A stretch of 64,000 nt of DNA from Clostridia bacterium (GTDB lineage: Bacteria > Bacillota_A > Clostridia > TANB77 > CAG-508): the NCBI GenBank assembly GCA_022791475.1, contig JAAVZD010000004.1, positions 62,001 to 126,000 of the forward strand, given 5' to 3'. Position 1 is the first letter of the stretch, and each line of letters starts with the position of its first letter. The notes under the pieces are model-generated. The model searched no databases. It was not told where the DNA came from and saw only the letters and a list, made by a program, of their open reading frames with translations. The position numbers and the translations under genes are program-made. Shown piece after piece: positions 18,381 through 27,411 of this stretch.

Positions 18381-19172
18381 ATGAGGAAAAAGGACTTTTT
18401 ATTTAACTTTCTAATGTTTTCTATGTTAATATTAATTATTTTAATTGTGATGTTAATTTTTAAGGAATATGGAAATAAATATGAAATTTCTAAATCACAA
18501 TATAATAAAAGAGCTAGCATAGAAAGTAGTTTAGTACGAAATGATAGCAATAATACAAAGGAACAAGAAAGACATAATGAATTAAGTAACCAAACTATAC
18601 AAAAAGAAGAACAGGAAGAAGTGGAAAGGCAAATGACAGAGGAGATTGCGGAATTAAGCCCCAAAGAGCTAATTGTAAATTATGCAGACTATGATAAAAA
18701 CTTTGTTAATGCAGTAATTAGACAATTAAGCTATATTCCAAGTAAGATACTAAATGATTTTGATAATAAAGGCTGGAAAATATGTATAGTAAGTGAAGAA
18801 GAAATATATAATATAGTTGGGCAACATCAACTTCAAATGTATTCTGTAGACAAAAATCAATTTATAAAAGGATATACAAAAATTAAAGATAAAACAATAT
18901 ATTTAGTATATAATAGTATGACAATAAAAGACAATACAATAATTCATGAGGTAGGACATCAATTTGATATAGTAAATGGATGGCCAAGTTGTACATTAGA
19001 ATATGGAAATATATATGATAAAGAAAAAAATAGTTTGAATAGTAAAACTACATGTATAAGTTCAAACCAAGAGCTTTTTGCAGAAACCTTTGAATATGTA
19101 ATACTTGAAGAGGAAGTATATGAAGAATTAGAAACATATCAATATGTCAAAGATATTATATATCACAATTAG
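18381..19172 (+). CDS. Membrane-anchored zinc metallopeptidase, ATLF-like
   Basis: 263 residues. One N-terminal transmembrane helix (about 8-30), a charged linker rich in Glu and Gln, then a C-terminal domain with HEVGHQFD (zinc-binding HExxH) and a downstream NQELFAETFE whose Glu is the probable third ligand. This arrangement is typical of the anthrax-toxin lethal-factor-like (ATLF) family, which includes Pro-Pro endopeptidases that release surface proteins. The substrate is unknown; the divergent lipoprotein pair next door is a possible one, by position only. ATG 18381 follows AAAGTGAGG. Confidence 0.82.
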   Translation: MRKKDFLFNFLMFSMLILIILIVMLIFKEYGNKYEISKSQYNKRASIESSLVRNDSNNTKEQERHNELSNQTIQKEEQEEVERQMTEEIAELSPKELIVNYADYDKNFVNAVIRQLSYIPSKILNDFDNKGWKICIVSEEEIYNIVGQHQLQMYSVDKNQFIKGYTKIKDKTIYLVYNSMTIKDNTIIHEVGHQFDIVNGWPSCTLEYGNIYDKEKNSLNSKTTCISSNQELFAETFEYVILEEEVYEELETYQYVKDIIYHN

Positions 19173-19198
19173 TACAAACAATAACTTGATTAAGTTTA

Positions 19199-19238
19199 AA
19201 AAATAGCCTAGTACGAAATTTTACTAGGCTATTTTTAT
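19199..19238 (+). terminator. Terminator after the ATLF-like gene
   Basis: AAAAATAGCCTAGTA-loop-TACTAGGCTATTTTT, a strong stem with a T run. Confidence 0.85.
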
Positions 19239-19325
19239 ATAGAAAAAATTATAAAACCTATACTATACAAAACAAATAAATTATGCTATAATAGCAATAT
19301 TCAAAAAACAAGGAGAAAAAAATAT

Positions 19326-20082
19326 ATGAAATGTATATCATGGAATGTAAATCGGTTTAAGAGCAGCAGTTGGCAAAGGTTTTATGGAATTCTTTAATGA
19401 AATAAATGCAGATATATTTGCACTTCAAGAAACAAAAATGCAAGAAGGACAATTAGAACTTATATTAGAAGGGTATTATCAATATTGGAATAGTGCAGAA
19501 AAAAAAGGCTATTCAGGAACAGCAATATTTACAAAGAAAAAGCCAATAAACGTAAGCTATGGAATAGGAATAGAGGAACATGATAAAGAAGGTAGAATAA
19601 TAACACTAGAATTTGAAAACTTCTATTTTGTAGATTGTTATACACCAAATTCAAAAAGAGAGCTAGAACGTTTAGAATATAGAATGATTTGGGAAGATGA
19701 AATAAGAAAATACTTAAAAAAATTAGATGATAAAAAACCAGTAATATATTGTGGGGACCTAAATGTAGCACACAAAGAAATAGACTTAAAAAATCCAAAA
19801 ACAAACAGAAGAAATGCAGGCTTTACAGACGAAGAAAGAAACAAAATGACTAACTTACTAGAAGCAGGCTTCACAGATACATTTAGATACCTATACCCAG
19901 AAAAAGAAAATTGCTATTCATGGTGGTCATACATGGGAAGAGCAAGAGAAAAAAATGTAGGCTGGAGAATAGACTACTTTATAGTATCAAACAGGGTACA
20001 AGAAAAAATAAAAGACAGCATAATTCACCCCGAAATACTGGGAAGCGACCACTGCCCAGTAGAGCTACAAATAGAAATATAA
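19326..20082 (+). CDS. xth: Exonuclease III (AP endonuclease), +1 frameshift at codon 10
   Basis: Base-excision repair AP endonuclease and 3'-5' exonuclease. Start ATG 19326 follows AAGGAGAAAA. The first nine codons read MKCISWNVN, then comes in-frame CGG at 19353. Skipping the C gives GLRAAVGKGFMEFF, restoring the nearly invariant WNVNGLRA start. Later motifs are intact: LQETK, YTPNS, GDLNVAHKEID, WRIDYF and SDHCPVEL. The reconstructed 251 residues match the family length. Without a shift the ribosome would make only a short peptide; no alternative start would keep the WNVNG catalytic Asn. Recoding or an assembly error. Confidence 0.88.
19353..19355 (+). other. CGG +1 shift site in xth
   Basis: The reading frame is AAT CGG TTT AAG. 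Skipping the C gives GGT TTA AGA GCA, the conserved NGLRA of exonuclease III. This is the least ambiguous of the six sites. Confidence 0.85.
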
Positions 20083-20109
20083 CATAAATAAAAATTAAAG
20101 GAGAGAAAA

Positions 20110-21240
20110 ATGGAAAACAAAAATAGAAATTGGACAAAATGGTTATTCTGGTTTTCACTAGCAATAGCAGTAGTTGTTGTATACAAAGTGTTAGATAAAT
20201 TTGAAGCAATAGCCATAGGAATAAAAAGCTTTTTAGGAGTAATATCTCCATTTCTAGTAGGAATACTAATAGCATATATTTTATATGTGCCATGTCAAAA
20301 AATTGAACAGCTATACAAAAAAGTAAAAAAGCCTAAATTTATAAATAAAAAGGCAAGGGCATTAAGTGTATTAACAGTATATTTAATAGCATTAATTTTA
20401 ATAGTAATACTAATAAATGTAATTTTACCACCAGTAATACAAAGTATAGTAGACTTAGCAAACAATTTTGGTACGTACTATAATATAGCAGTTGAAAAAA
20501 TAAATACACTTCCAGAAGATTCAATATTTAAGTCAGAAATAGCACAAAAAGTAATAAAAGAAATACAAAACATAGACTTAACAAAAGTAATTAATACAGA
20601 TGCACTTACAAGCTATGTACAAAGTATAGTAGGAATGCTTGGTGGAATATTTGATATATTTGTATCAATAGTAGTATCAGTATATATGCTAAATAGTAGA
20701 AAACAAATAATAAATTTCTTTAGAAAATTACTAGGAGCAATATTTAAGAAAAAAACCTATGAAAATATAGATAAATATTTTAATAGAACAAATCAAATAT
20801 TCTTCAAATTTTTAGCAAGTCAAATATTAGATGCAATAATAGTAGGAATATTAACATCAATAGGAATGTCAATATTAGGAGTAAAATATGCAGTACTATT
20901 AGGATTTATGATAGGTTTAGCAAATATAATACCATACTTTGGAGCAATAATAGCAGTAATAATAGCAGTAATTATAACTTTCTTTACAGGAGGAATTAGT
21001 CAAGCAATATGGATGTTAGTAGTAGTAACAATACTTCAACAAATAGATGCAAACATAATAAACCCAAAAATAGTAGGTGATTCATTAAAAATAAGTCCAT
21101 TACTAGTAATATTTGCGGTAACAGTAGGTGGAGCATACTTTGGAGTACTAGGAATGTTCTTAGCAGTACCAGTAGTAGCAGTATTGATGTTAATAATAGA
21201 AGATTTCATAGAGTGGAAAAATGTACAAAATAAACACTAA
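20110..21240 (+). CDS. AI-2E family transporter (PerM-like)
   Basis: 376 residues with about eight membrane segments in the arrangement of the AI-2E/PerM family: two N-terminal helices, a long soluble part (about 90-205), then a helical cluster with GLANIIPYFGAIIAVI and QQIDANIINPKIVG, the family's signature segments. Members export various small molecules or Na+/H+; the substrate here is unknown. It begins 27 bases after xth with AAAGGAGAG, so both are likely one operon. Confidence 0.9.
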   Translation: MENKNRNWTKWLFWFSLAIAVVVVYKVLDKFEAIAIGIKSFLGVISPFLVGILIAYILYVPCQKIEQLYKKVKKPKFINKKARALSVLTVYLIALILIVILINVILPPVIQSIVDLANNFGTYYNIAVEKINTLPEDSIFKSEIAQKVIKEIQNIDLTKVINTDALTSYVQSIVGMLGGIFDIFVSIVVSVYMLNSRKQIINFFRKLLGAIFKKKTYENIDKYFNRTNQIFFKFLASQILDAIIVGILTSIGMSILGVKYAVLLGFMIGLANIIPYFGAIIAVIIAVIITFFTGGISQAIWMLVVVTILQQIDANIINPKIVGDSLKISPLLVIFAVTVGGAYFGVLGMFLAVPVVAVLMLIIEDFIEWKNVQNKH

Positions 21241-21261
21241 TATTTCAAAATAAATTTACGC

Positions 21262-21312
21262 TGTAGGGGGTCGCGGACTTCGGTGACCCTCTCTTTCTAC
21301 GAAATTACCCAT
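21262..21312 (+). repeat. GTAGGGGGTCGC-type dispersed repeat
   Basis: TGTAGGGGGTCGCGG, CTTCGGTGACCC and CTACGAAATTACC. It lies 20 bases after the stop of the AI-2E gene. Confidence 0.75.
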
Positions 21313-21361
21313 AAATTTGTATATTCAATATTATAGAGAATATAGGTGGTTCAGCGTCACC

Positions 21362-21393
21362 AGGTCGCCCATGGATCCGACCCCTACAGTACA
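21362..21393 (-). repeat. GTAGGGGTCGG-type repeat, inverted copy
   Basis: GGATCCGACCCCTAC is the reverse of the repeat's left end, so two copies face each other in this spacer. Confidence 0.55.
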
Positions 21394-21419
21394 ATTAACT
21401 GTGAATTATAACAAATTAT

Positions 21420-21460
21420 GATAGATTATTAATAAAAAATTAATAATCTATCTATTTTTT
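21420..21460 (+). terminator. Terminator before the two-component system
   Basis: GATAGATTATTAAT-loop-ATTAATAATCTATC, then TATTTTTT. Confidence 0.8.
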
Positions 21461-21512
21461 ATTAATAAATATGTGTTATACTAATATAAGAGAAAAGGGA
21501 GATGAAAGCAAA

Positions 21513-22217
21513 ATGTATAATATTTTAGTATGTGATGATGACAAAGAAATAGTTAATGCAATTGGAATTTATTTAAGTAAAGAAGGCTACAATATTTTAA
21601 AAGCTTATAATGGAAAAGAGGCACTAAAGCTATTAGAAAATAATGAAATCCATTTAATAATATTAGATATAATGATGCCAGAAATGGATGGTATGGAAGT
21701 TGCAAATGAAGTTAGAAAAACAAAAAGTATACCAATACTTATGCTTTCTGCAAAATCTGAAGACTATGACAAAGTGGCAGGTTTAAATAATGGAGCAGAC
21801 GACTATGTTACAAAGCCATTTAACCCAATAGAACTAATAGCAAGGGTAAATTCACAAATAAGAAGATATACAAGACTTGGAACAATAGCAGATAAAGAAG
21901 ATGAAAACGCAAACATATTTAAAACAGGTGAATTAATTATAAAAGATGATATAAAACAAGTAACAGTTGAAGGAAAAGAAATAAAACTTACTCCAACAGA
22001 ATACAACATATTAAAATTCTTAACTAAAAATAAAGGAAAAGTATACTCAATAGAGCAAATATATGAAAATGTATGGGAAGATGAAGCATACGGGGCAGAT
22101 AATATAATAGCAGTACATATAAGGCATATAAGAGAAAAAATAGAAATAAACCCAAAAGAGCCAAAATATCTAAAAGTAATTTGGGGAATTGGATACAAAA
22201 TAGAAAAAATAGACTAG
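21513..22217 (+). CDS. OmpR/PhoB-family response regulator
   Basis: 234 residues. Receiver domain (1-115) with acidic pocket DDD, phospho-acceptor Asp in LIILDIMMPEMDG, and the Lys in VTKPF. C-terminal winged helix (about 140-232) with the typical KLTPTEYNIL and GYKIE ending. It would bind DNA after phosphorylation by the adjacent kinase. ATG 21513 is preferred over the upstream ATG at 21471 because AAAAGGGAG sits just before it. The kinase follows after 156 bases that contain a long hairpin and a palindromic repeat. Looks related to VanR/SaeR-like regulators; the signal is unknown. Confidence 0.92.
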   Translation: MYNILVCDDDKEIVNAIGIYLSKEGYNILKAYNGKEALKLLENNEIHLIILDIMMPEMDGMEVANEVRKTKSIPILMLSAKSEDYDKVAGLNNGADDYVTKPFNPIELIARVNSQIRRYTRLGTIADKEDENANIFKTGELIIKDDIKQVTVEGKEIKLTPTEYNILKFLTKNKGKVYSIEQIYENVWEDEAYGADNIIAVHIRHIREKIEINPKEPKYLKVIWGIGYKIEKID

Positions 22218-22224
22218 TTTTCAA

Positions 22225-22290
22225 TGAAGTAATAATATTTTAATTTATTCTCAAGACGTCGTTTACACAAGTTAAAATATTATTACTTCA
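22225..22290. repeat. Long hairpin between response regulator and kinase genes
   Basis: A 19-bp perfect inverted repeat (22225-22243 and 22272-22290) around a 28-base loop. It could attenuate transcription into the kinase gene. Confidence 0.6.
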
Positions 22291-22315
22291 CTGAAATAAG
22301 AAAATAATAGTAGAT

Positions 22316-22368
22316 TCCCAAAAGGGACAGATTTCCCATTTGGAAACGTCCCCAATGGGAAGAGGAGG
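22316..22368. repeat. GGGACAG/TCCCC palindromic repeat
   Basis: Contains CCCAAAAGGGACAGATT and GGAAACGTCCCCAATGGG, the same family as at 38689, 42553, 59576 and 62913. Confidence 0.7.
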
Positions 22369-22373
22369 AAAAA

Positions 22374-24392
22374 ATGGAAAATTTAAGAAATTCGGACACA
22401 CTAAAGATAATATCATACATACTAATTCCATTCTTAGTATTATCAATAATATTAGGTGCAATATATATAGAGTACAATTCTTATAATAAAGAAGATCTGT
22501 CAAGAGGAGATTACTATAAAACAGATAGCTTTGTATATAACGAATATTACCCAAATTTACAAAGAATTTTTAGAATATGTGAAAATATAAATGAAGGAAT
22601 TAGGCAGCAAGGAGAGTATTATAATTCATTTGTAGATAATTATACACTAGTACAAGAAACACCAACTAAAATATACTATTCACAAACATATAGAGGCTAT
22701 TACAATGGCTTTAAGTATATTATAGTAGATGAAAAAGGAACAATATTTACAAATATAAAAGTAGAAAATTATAATGAAAAAATAGAACAAATTAAAAATA
22801 GTGAATATTATTGGTATAAAGAAACTTCAAATATAAATACAAATTTAGAACAACTAAACGATACAGGCTTTGCATATAATTTTGGACTAGAAAATTTAAA
22901 GGATGTAAAGAATAATAAATTTTCTATATATACAACATTTGATAAAGAGCAATCATCAATATTAGAATATAAAGTAAATGTATCAATATACAATTTTGTT
23001 GCAAATGTAGGAAGTATGCCAGTATATGCAATGTCATATTCAATACTAATTTTATTTATAATAGGAATATACTTAATATGGTCAATAGGCCATAAAAAAA
23101 ATAAAGAAGGTATATACTTAAGTAATTTTGATAAATTTTCTTATGAAATAATATTTGCGGTAGGATTGATAGTAATTGTAACATTTTTATTAATAGGAAA
23201 AGAATGTTTATCAAATGCAAATATATATACATTAGTAATAGGTCTTATTGCATATTTAATATGTTATATATCATGTGCAGTTATAGGAATAACAACAATA
23301 AAAAGAATAAAAGCAAGGAACTTTATAAGAACAACTTTAACATATAAAATATGTAAATGGATAAAAGAAAAAATAAATGAAATCACTAACTTAGTATTGT
23401 GGAACAAAGAAATTACTACTAAATTAATAATATATTATATGGGATTTTTAATAATATCAGCTTTTCTAGTAATTACAATAACTATAATAGGTTTTTTTGG
23501 TATACTATTACTATTAATATTCTGGTCTTTAGCATTATATGTAATACTAAATTATTGCAAACAACTAAATAATATAAAACAACAATTAAAGAGTATATAC
23601 GAAGGAAAACAAGATACAAAAATAGATACTACAAACCTAGAAAAGAATTTAAAAGAAATGGGAGAATACGTAAATAGTTTATCAACAGGACTTACAAAAG
23701 CAGTAGAAGAAAGCTTAAAAAGTGAAAGAATGAAAACACAGCTTATAACAAATGTATCACATGATATTAAAACACCACTTACTTCAATAATAAACTATGT
23801 AGATTTACTAAAAAAAGAAGAAATGCCTAATGAAAAGGCAAAAGAATATTTAGAAATATTAGATAATAAATCACAAAGGTTAAAGAGGTTAACTGAAGAC
23901 CTAGTAGAAGCTTCAAAAGCAACTTCAGGTAATATAAAACTAAATATAGAAAGTATAAATTTAAAAGAGCTAATAAAGCAAATATCAGGAGAATTTGAAG
24001 ATAAATTTAAAGAGAAAAATCTAGAATTAATTCTTCAAATGCCTAAAGAAAGAATAAATATAAAAGCAGATAGTAGGTACCTTTACAGAGTAATAGAAAA
24101 TATGTACACAAACATAATAAAATACGCATTAGAAGGTTCAAGAGTATATATTGATATAATAAAAAAAGAAAATAAAGTACAAATTGAGCTTAAGAACATA
24201 TCAAAAGCAAAGTTAAATATAAATGCAGAAGAACTAATGCAAAGGTTTGTTAGGGGAGATACCTCAAGAAACACAGAAGGAAGCGGACTAGGCCTATCAA
24301 TAGCAGAAAGCCTAACAAAACTGCAAGGTGGAAACTTTAGTATACACCTAGATGGAGATTTGTTTAAAGTAGTAATAGAATTTATGTTATAG
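22374..24392 (+). CDS. Sensor histidine kinase
   Basis: 672 residues. TM1 at about 12-32, a large extracytoplasmic domain to about 215, then six to seven more membrane segments (about 220-390). A linker leads to the H-box NVSHDIKTPLTSI (phospho-His) near residue 460. The ATPase domain ends with GSGLGLSIAESL. The N-box is NMYTNIIKYA and a classic DxGxG box is not obvious, as in VanS-like kinases. It partners the response regulator just upstream. The translation start is preceded by GAGGAGG inside a palindromic repeat. Confidence 0.9.
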   Translation: MENLRNSDTLKIISYILIPFLVLSIILGAIYIEYNSYNKEDLSRGDYYKTDSFVYNEYYPNLQRIFRICENINEGIRQQGEYYNSFVDNYTLVQETPTKIYYSQTYRGYYNGFKYIIVDEKGTIFTNIKVENYNEKIEQIKNSEYYWYKETSNINTNLEQLNDTGFAYNFGLENLKDVKNNKFSIYTTFDKEQSSILEYKVNVSIYNFVANVGSMPVYAMSYSILILFIIGIYLIWSIGHKKNKEGIYLSNFDKFSYEIIFAVGLIVIVTFLLIGKECLSNANIYTLVIGLIAYLICYISCAVIGITTIKRIKARNFIRTTLTYKICKWIKEKINEITNLVLWNKEITTKLIIYYMGFLIISAFLVITITIIGFFGILLLLIFWSLALYVILNYCKQLNNIKQQLKSIYEGKQDTKIDTTNLEKNLKEMGEYVNSLSTGLTKAVEESLKSERMKTQLITNVSHDIKTPLTSIINYVDLLKKEEMPNEKAKEYLEILDNKSQRLKRLTEDLVEASKATSGNIKLNIESINLKELIKQISGEFEDKFKEKNLELILQMPKERINIKADSRYLYRVIENMYTNIIKYALEGSRVYIDIIKKENKVQIELKNISKAKLNINAEELMQRFVRGDTSRNTEGSGLGLSIAESLTKLQGGNFSIHLDGDLFKVVIEFML

Positions 24393-24396
24393 TATA

Positions 24397-24436
24397 TAAA
24401 AAGTGTGTCAAAATAAAAAAACTGACACACTTTTTA
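24397..24436 (+). terminator. Terminator after the histidine kinase gene
   Basis: AAAAAGTGTGTCA-loop-TGACACACTTTTT. Confidence 0.88.
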
Positions 24437-24551
24437 TATACGAAAAATCAATTTCAAATATAGAGGCGTAGACTCTAAGTCCATCTGTGTGGTAAAATTA
24501 CTTTTAAAATATAATATTGCATTTAAGCTAAGTTAAAAGTTACATAACTAA

Positions 24552-24580
24552 TTGACAAAAACGAAAAAATAATATATAAT
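24552..24580 (+). promoter_or_regulatory. Consensus promoter for a small membrane protein
   Basis: TTGACA, 17-base spacer, TATAAT. It is followed by a leader containing AGTAACTCGTAAATAATAA. Confidence 0.85.
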
Positions 24581-24646
24581 AAGTGTATTGCTAAATGCAA
24601 GTATCATAGTAACTCGTAAATAATAATTTATTAAGGAGGGAAACAA

Positions 24647-24793
24647 ATGAGTATCTATATTCTTATAATTATATTTGTTATATTACTTTTACTTGGAATA
24701 ATATATCTATGTATAGGTAAAAATCTTTTTGCATCTATTTGGCTGATTATAGCATTTATATTATTAACGTATATATGTAAAATGATGGTATAA
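24647..24793 (+). CDS. Small hydrophobic membrane protein, 48 residues
   Basis: ATG 24647 is preceded by AAGGAGGG, one of the strongest ribosome sites in the window, and by a consensus promoter. The product is almost wholly two hydrophobic helices split by a short CIGKN loop and ends in CKMMV. I recognise no family. The promoter and ribosome site make it a likely real gene. Its leader is duplicated at 24815-24866 without a gene behind the copy. Confidence 0.72.
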   Translation: MSIYILIIIFVILLLLGIIYLCIGKNLFASIWLIIAFILLTYICKMMV

Positions 24794-24814
24794 ACTTAAA
24801 TTTTAGAAATTTGA

Positions 24815-24866
24815 TGAATATAGTAACTAGTAAATAATAATTTGTTAAGGAAAAGAGTAATATGTA
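24815..24866 (+). repeat. Copy of the small-gene leader, with ATG directly followed by TAA
   Basis: ATAGTAACTAGTAAATAATAA plus TTGTTAAGGA repeats the leader at 24607-24637. Here the downstream start reads ATG TAA, so no protein follows. Related AGTAACTAG leaders precede the genes at 34458 and 46669. Confidence 0.55.
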
Positions 24867-24885
24867 AAGGTAAAGAATAATAAAG

Positions 24886-24916
24886 AAAAAGCTGAGAAAA
24901 TTCTCAGCTTTTTTTA
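24886..24916. terminator. Terminator between convergent transcripts
   Basis: AAAAAGCTGAGAA-AATTCTCAGCTTTTTTT; it also covers the end of the minus-strand exporter gene. Confidence 0.85.
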
Positions 24917-25405
24917 TGCAAACATTACTCCAATTGCGCCAAACACTCCAGCTGAAGCTAAGCCCATTATAATACCTGCTAATATAACTCCTGCTATAAT
25001 TGCAATTACACTCTTTTTAAAATCCATATCTAAAAGACTTGCAGCAAGTGTTCCTGTCCATGCTCCTGTTCCAGGTAGTGGAATACCTACAAAAAGGAAT
25101 AATGCAACATATAAACCGCGTCCAGCTTTTTCTTCTAATTTCTTTCCGCCCTTTTCGCCTTTTTCTAAACAGAATTTAAAAAATTTACCAATATATTTTT
25201 TATCAGCTCCCCATACTAATACTTTTCTTGCAAAAAAGAAAATAATTGGTACAGGTAGCATATTTCCTATAATAGAAGTTATATAAAGAGGAAGTATTGG
25301 AAGAGCCTCACCTAAAAGTGGACTTAAACCAATTGGTACAGATCCTCTAAGTTCAATAAGTGGTACCATTGATACTAAAAAAATTACTAAATATTTTATA
25401 AACAT
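24914..25405 (-). CDS. Small multidrug-export-like membrane protein (COG2426 type)
   Basis: 163 residues with four to five membrane segments. The N-terminal PLIELRGSVPIG and central IPLPGTGAWTGTLAA motifs are characteristic of the family named putative small multidrug export proteins (Pfam Sm_multidrug_ex). Actual transport substrates are not established. The start at 25405 follows AAGGAGAAAG; the longer frame upstream lacks a ribosome site. Single gene, ends in the shared terminator. Confidence 0.85.
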   Translation of the reverse strand: MFIKYLVIFLVSMVPLIELRGSVPIGLSPLLGEALPILPLYITSIIGNMLPVPIIFFFARKVLVWGADKKYIGKFFKFCLEKGEKGGKKLEEKAGRGLYVALFLFVGIPLPGTGAWTGTLAASLLDMDFKKSVIAIIAGVILAGIIMGLASAGVFGAIGVMFA

Positions 25406-25481
25406 AACTTTCTCCTTAAAATTAAAATTGTAACTATTAAATATCTTACTATAAATGAACAAATTTGTCTAGTATAAAATT

Positions 25482-25720
25482 AATCATTACTGCAATTCAT
25501 AATTTTACAATTATATTTGTAATGATTATTTTTTTAGTTCTAGGAAAGTGGATTTTTACATAAACATTAGATATATTATAAGTCACTTGACGTAGATTTC
25601 TTAGCTGTTTGAACGTAGTGAATTACAGATAAGTTATGCTTTAGTAAATAAATTATGCAAAACTTATATTTTCTTGGCGAAGGATGAGCTTAGAAAATTT
25701 TAGTTATGCTTTTTTTTCTA
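25482..25720. other. Structured gene-free leader region upstream of murE
   Basis: A hairpin AATCATTAC...GTAATGATT with a following T run (25482-25535) may end a transcript. Then 25589-25712 holds two more hairpins: CTTAGCTGT...ACAGATAAG with a loop containing GAACGTAGTGAA, and ATTTTCT...AGAAAAT with loop GGCGAAGGATGAGC. They may be a dispersed repeat or a structured murE leader. I cannot match a known riboswitch. Confidence 0.4.
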
Positions 25721-25786
25721 ATATAATTTACAAATACAATTATTAGCGATATAATGTACATACAAAATATATTATGGAGGAAGTTT

Positions 25787-27262
25787 ATGAAATTAAATGA
25801 GGTATTAGTAGGGCTAGAAGGCCTAAAAGTAAGAGGAAATTTAGAAATAGAAATTAACAATTTAGACAAAGACTCTAGAAGTATAAAAGAAGGAGATTTA
25901 TTTATAGCAGTAAAAGGTTTTACACAAGATGGCCATGAATATGTAGAAACAGCAATTAGCCAAGGTGCAACAGCTGTAATGTTAGAAGAAGGAGTAAGTG
26001 CAGAATTAATAAAGAAAATTCCAAAAGAAGTAACAGTAATAGTTGCAAAAGATACAAGATATGCTTTAGCAATTTGCTCATGTAATTTTTATGGAAATCC
26101 ATCAAGAAAATTTAAATTAATAGGTGTTACAGGAACAAAAGGAAAAACAACTACAACATTTATGATAAAGAAAATACTAGAAAAAGCAGGAAAAAAAGTA
26201 GGATTAATAGGAACAATAGCAACATATATAGGAGAGGAAAAGCTAGAAGATAGTGACAGAACAACACCTGAAAGTAATAAATTACAATCAATTTTTGCTA
26301 AAATGGCAGAAGCAGGTTGTGAAGCAGTAGTTATGGAAGTATCTTCTCAAAGTTTAAAACTACACAGAGTTGCAGGTTCAGAATTTGACATAGGAGTATT
26401 TACTAACTTTTCAAAAGACCATATAAGTGAAAAGGAACACCCAGATATGGAAGATTACTTCAACTCAAAAGTAGAACTATTCAAAATGTGTAAAACAGCA
26501 TTTATAAATGCAGACGACTACCACGTAGCAAAATTGCCAAAATTAGTTCCAAACTGCACAATAACAACATATGGAATAGATAACTTCTGCAATATGCTTG
26601 CAAAAGATATAACAATAACAAACTCATATGTAGATTTTAAAGTAAAACTAGGAATGAGAAATGAAAGAATAAAAACTGGAATACCAGGAAGATTCAGTGT
26701 ATACAATTCACTAGCTGCAATATGTGTAGCAGAAAAATTAGGAGCTAGCGTTGACCAAATAAAAGAAGCATTAGAAGAAGTAAGAGTACCAGGAAGAAGT
26801 GAACTTGTAAATAACAGTAAAGAATTAACAATAATGATAGATTATGCACATTCACCAGAAAGCTTAGAAAGTATATTAAATGCAGTAAAAAGCTATACAC
26901 GTGGAAGAGTAATTTCAGTATTTGGTTGTGGAGGAGATAGAGACACAAGCAAAAGAGCAATAATGGGAGAAATATCAGGAAGAATAGCAGATTATACAAT
27001 AATAACATCAGACAACCCACGTACTGAAGAGCCACAAAAAATAGTAGACCAAATAGAAGAAGGAATAAAGAAAACAAAAGGAAAATATACTGTAATAGTA
27101 GACAGAGTAGAAGCAATAAGAGAAGCAATAAAAATGTCAGACAAAAAAGACATTATACTTCTAGCAGGAAAAGGACACGAGCCATACCAAGAAATAAATG
27201 GAGTTAAACACCCATTTGACGAAAGAATAATAGTAAATGACATTATAGAGAATAGAATATAA
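25787..27262 (+). CDS. murE: UDP-MurNAc-tripeptide synthetase, meso-DAP type
   Basis: 491 residues. Adds the third amino acid to UDP-MurNAc-L-Ala-D-Glu in the cytoplasm. ATP loop GVTGTKGKTTTT, conserved SSQSLKLHR, HSPESL and the DNPRTEEP motif, which in this family marks meso-diaminopimelate as substrate. ATG 25787 is chosen because GGAGG precedes it; the ATG at 25754 lacks one. First gene of a reduced division/wall cluster (murE, mraY, ftsW, murG); murF, murD and ftsZ are not here. Confidence 0.95.
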   Translation: MKLNEVLVGLEGLKVRGNLEIEINNLDKDSRSIKEGDLFIAVKGFTQDGHEYVETAISQGATAVMLEEGVSAELIKKIPKEVTVIVAKDTRYALAICSCNFYGNPSRKFKLIGVTGTKGKTTTTFMIKKILEKAGKKVGLIGTIATYIGEEKLEDSDRTTPESNKLQSIFAKMAEAGCEAVVMEVSSQSLKLHRVAGSEFDIGVFTNFSKDHISEKEHPDMEDYFNSKVELFKMCKTAFINADDYHVAKLPKLVPNCTITTYGIDNFCNMLAKDITITNSYVDFKVKLGMRNERIKTGIPGRFSVYNSLAAICVAEKLGASVDQIKEALEEVRVPGRSELVNNSKELTIMIDYAHSPESLESILNAVKSYTRGRVISVFGCGGDRDTSKRAIMGEISGRIADYTIITSDNPRTEEPQKIVDQIEEGIKKTKGKYTVIVDRVEAIREAIKMSDKKDIILLAGKGHEPYQEINGVKHPFDERIIVNDIIENRI

Positions 27263-27264
27263 AC

Positions 27265-27405
27265 AGAAGATGGAAGTCAGAAGACAGAAAGTAGGAAGTC
27301 GGAAAGTAATATTGTAGGGGGTCACAGCCATCGGCGACCCGCGCACCAGAGAAATTAACCTAAAATCCGACCTCTAATTTCTAAGTGCCGACTTCCAACA
27401 GGAGG
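27265..27405 (+). repeat. GAAGTCAGAAG tract and GTAGGGG-type repeat between murE and mraY
   Basis: 27266-27306 is a GGAAGTCAGAAGACAGAAAG-type tract, 27312-27362 a near-complete GTAGGGGGTCAC repeat ending GAGAAATTAACC, and 27369-27402 a CCGACTTCCAACAGGAGG stretch that supplies the mraY ribosome site. Confidence 0.7.
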
Positions 27406-27411
27406 TTAAAA

